The notes under the pieces were generated by a model, which had not been told where the DNA came from, did no database searches, and saw nothing but the letters and a program-made list of their open reading frames with translations. Source: Bacillota bacterium (GTDB taxonomy: Bacteria; Bacillota; Bacilli; Paenibacillales; Paenibacillaceae). Taken from it: a DNA stretch of 15,385 nucleotides. Where the stretch lies: NCBI GenBank assembly GCA_023418755.1, contig JAEZZE010000064.1, positions 1 through 15,385 of the forward strand, given 5' to 3'. Shown in pieces: positions 13,914-15,385 of this stretch (its first letter is position 1; every line of letters begins with the position of its first letter). Made by a program: the position numbers and the translations under genes.

Positions 13914-15385
13914 TCATTCCATGAACGCCAGCACGAACAGCAGCGGTGCATTATAGTCGATCGCGTATTCGTTGCTCGCGTAGCTGAGCGGATCGTCAAT
14001 ATAGCTTTTCGCGGGAGGAAGTTCCTGATCGGCCAGCTTCTCCAGGACGGGATCGTTCAGCTCGCGATTCGGTCCTCCGACCAGCAAACCCGGAACGAGA
14101 ACGCCGCTGGCCGCCGATATGCGGTGATGGGGGTGCAGCGGGTACTTCGTGCCCGCCCCCGTCACGTAACTCGTTCCCATCGCGTTCCGGCCCAGCACGT
14201 AGTGAAGCTGGTCGGCGGCACCGGCGAAGAAGTCCGGATTCGGCTTAAGCTCGCCGGCCATCAGCAGAAGCTCCGCTTTCGCCAAGGCGGCCTTGTTCGA
14301 TGCCCATCCGTAATCCTCGCTCTCCAGGGCGCTTCGGTATCCGTCCCGCCCGACGCTCTTCGCTATCTCGCCCGCCGTCTCCACGATCGCCCGCGCCGCC
14401 GCCTCCTTGCCTTCCGGCGCCGTCTTCCCGGCCGTAGCCTCCGCCCATTGCCCGAGCAAGTGACCGTTGTTCCAGCTCGCGTAGCCGGGACGGACGGCGG
14501 ACAGATCGGCGTAATTTTTCGCCAGCGCCTCGCCGTAACGGGCTTCTCCCGTCGTCTTGAACAGCTCGGCCAGCGCCCAATAGCGCTCCTCCCGGTCCGT
14601 CGCCTTGTCGTACGGTCCGGAGCCCGTATTTTGCATGTCGTCGAGACGGAAGTAAGGCTCGGGATGAGCCTCCAGCCAGCTCTGAGCCCGTTCGGCTCTT
14701 CTCAGAAGCTCGGCGGCGTATTCGGAATCGAACGGCTTGTACACTCTCGCCCCCATCGCCGTCGCCGCCGCGAACATGGCCGTGCCGTACGTCGACATCC
14801 CGTATACCGAACGAGACTGAACGTCTTCCGCCGGCAAGATGAAATCGGGGAAAGCTCCGCCGCTAATTTTGTGGTAAACCGCCCCGTCCTTCCGCTGCAT
14901 CCGCAGCAGCCAATCCAGCTCGAACTTGATTTCGGCCAGCAAGTCCGGAGCCGATTCCGCCGCTTTCCAATGCGTCTTCTCGTCGTCCAGCAAAAACCGG
15001 CGGCCCGTGAAAAAGTCAGGACGGAGCTCGTAAGCGAGCATCATTTGAGCCGCGGCGATCGCCCCCGGGGGCACGTATTTCCCGTAATCGCCGGCGTCGT
15101 ACCAGCCGCCGCTCGCATCGATGACCGGTCTTCCGCCCCGCTCATCCTCGAAATAGAGCTCCGCCTCCTTATCCTGCGAATGCCCCGCCTGCAGCTTCAG
15201 ACCGATGAGCGGATCGTCGAGCGCTTGGCCCGATCGCTGTATTCGGAACGACCGGGACACGTGATAGACCAGTTCGTCGTAGATAGAGCTTCCGATAAAG
15301 AAGGGAACCGAGACGCTGCCCTCCGCTTCGAGCTGGTACCATCCTTCGGTTTTCAAAACGCCGAAATCCGCTTGCGACACCCAAT
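13914..15385 (-). CDS. GH9-family glycosidase (endoglucanase/cellodextrinase type), 5' end outside window
   Basis: The frame is open to the window edge. The first visible GTG (15380) lies within a CelD_N Ig-like domain, so the gene is partial and any signal peptide is not visible. From that GTG, residues 1-50 are the end of the Ig-like domain (GWYQLEAEG, SVPFFIG, then QRSG) and residues 50-488 the GH9 (alpha/alpha)6 domain. Catalytic features are present: DAGDYGKY (base region, D95 and D98), HPHHR (416-420) and YASNEYAIDYNAP (467-479) with proton donor E471. It should cleave beta-1,4-glucans or their oligomers. No clear terminator follows. It is not in the same operon as the GH116 locus but could act in the same beta-glucan economy. 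Substrate preference within GH9 cannot be read. Confidence 0.92.
   Translation of the reverse strand, partial: WVSQADFGVLKTEGWYQLEAEGSVSVPFFIGSSIYDELVYHVSRSFRIQRSGQALDDPLIGLKLQAGHSQDKEAELYFEDERGGRPVIDASGGWYDAGDYGKYVPPGAIAAAQMMLAYELRPDFFTGRRFLLDDEKTHWKAAESAPDLLAEIKFELDWLLRMQRKDGAVYHKISGGAFPDFILPAEDVQSRSVYGMSTYGTAMFAAATAMGARVYKPFDSEYAAELLRRAERAQSWLEAHPEPYFRLDDMQNTGSGPYDKATDREERYWALAELFKTTGEARYGEALAKNYADLSAVRPGYASWNNGHLLGQWAEATAGKTAPEGKEAAARAIVETAGEIAKSVGRDGYRSALESEDYGWASNKAALAKAELLLMAGELKPNPDFFAGAADQLHYVLGRNAMGTSYVTGAGTKYPLHPHHRISAASGVLVPGLLVGGPNRELNDPVLEKLADQELPPAKSYIDDPLSYASNEYAIDYNAPLLFVLAFME

Noticed and set aside
1..15385. CRISPR array, tRNA/rRNA gene, insertion sequence or prophage element
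   Set aside because: No regularly spaced repeats, no tRNA-like cloverleaf or rRNA sequence noticed, and no transposase or integrase motif in any plausible frame.

Overview
The window looks like chromosomal DNA of a GC-rich, endospore-forming-type Firmicute of the Paenibacillaceae (Paenibacillus or Cohnella-like). The reasons are strong GGAGG-type ribosome binding sites, SigA-like promoters with TATAAT boxes, a CheY of the Bacillus type, a YesM/YesN-type two-component pair beside a CUT1 sugar transporter without its own ATPase, and GH116 and GH9 glycosidases. Assignment is by protein family and sequence style only; no search was run.

Region 1 (1-9092, all minus strand) is a carbohydrate-uptake and degradation locus. 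In transcription order it holds an AraC-type response regulator (9092-7875), a YesM-type sensor kinase (7844-6057), a solute-binding lipoprotein (5940-4486), two ABC permeases (4418-3510 and 3513-2680) and a GH116 glycosidase (2672-75). The likely logic is that the kinase senses an extracellular sugar or loaded binding protein, the regulator activates the transport operon, the permeases (with an ATPase encoded elsewhere) import an oligosaccharide or glycoside, and the cytoplasmic GH116 enzyme hydrolyses it. A promoter with a perfect -10, a weak -35 and a cre-like CcpA site sits just before the binding-protein gene. A 12-bp-stem hairpin between the binding-protein and permease genes probably sets their expression ratio.

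Region 2 (9259-11419, minus strand) holds three housekeeping-type genes: an S66 LD-carboxypeptidase, a beta-carbonic anhydrase and an orphan CheY, closed by a clear intrinsic terminator at 9259-9289. A 7-bp tandem repeat forms part of the putative carbonic anhydrase promoter.

Region 3 (11420-13024, plus strand) is the most unusual part. A divergent gene encodes a stand-alone DUF4062 (TIR-like) protein with an unrecognised C-terminal region and no NTPase module. It overlaps by 4 nt a 61-codon small gene that appears to have its own internal promoter. The pair ends at a strong intrinsic terminator and resembles an effector plus small partner, though this is inference.

Region 4 (13022-15385, minus strand) has a secreted Ala/Glu-rich protein with two related helical repeats, preceded by an 11-bp-period direct repeat like an OmpR/PhoB-class operator, and a GH9 glycosidase whose 5' end lies outside the window. 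There is no gene-free stretch longer than 300 bp; the longest gap is 9093-9355.
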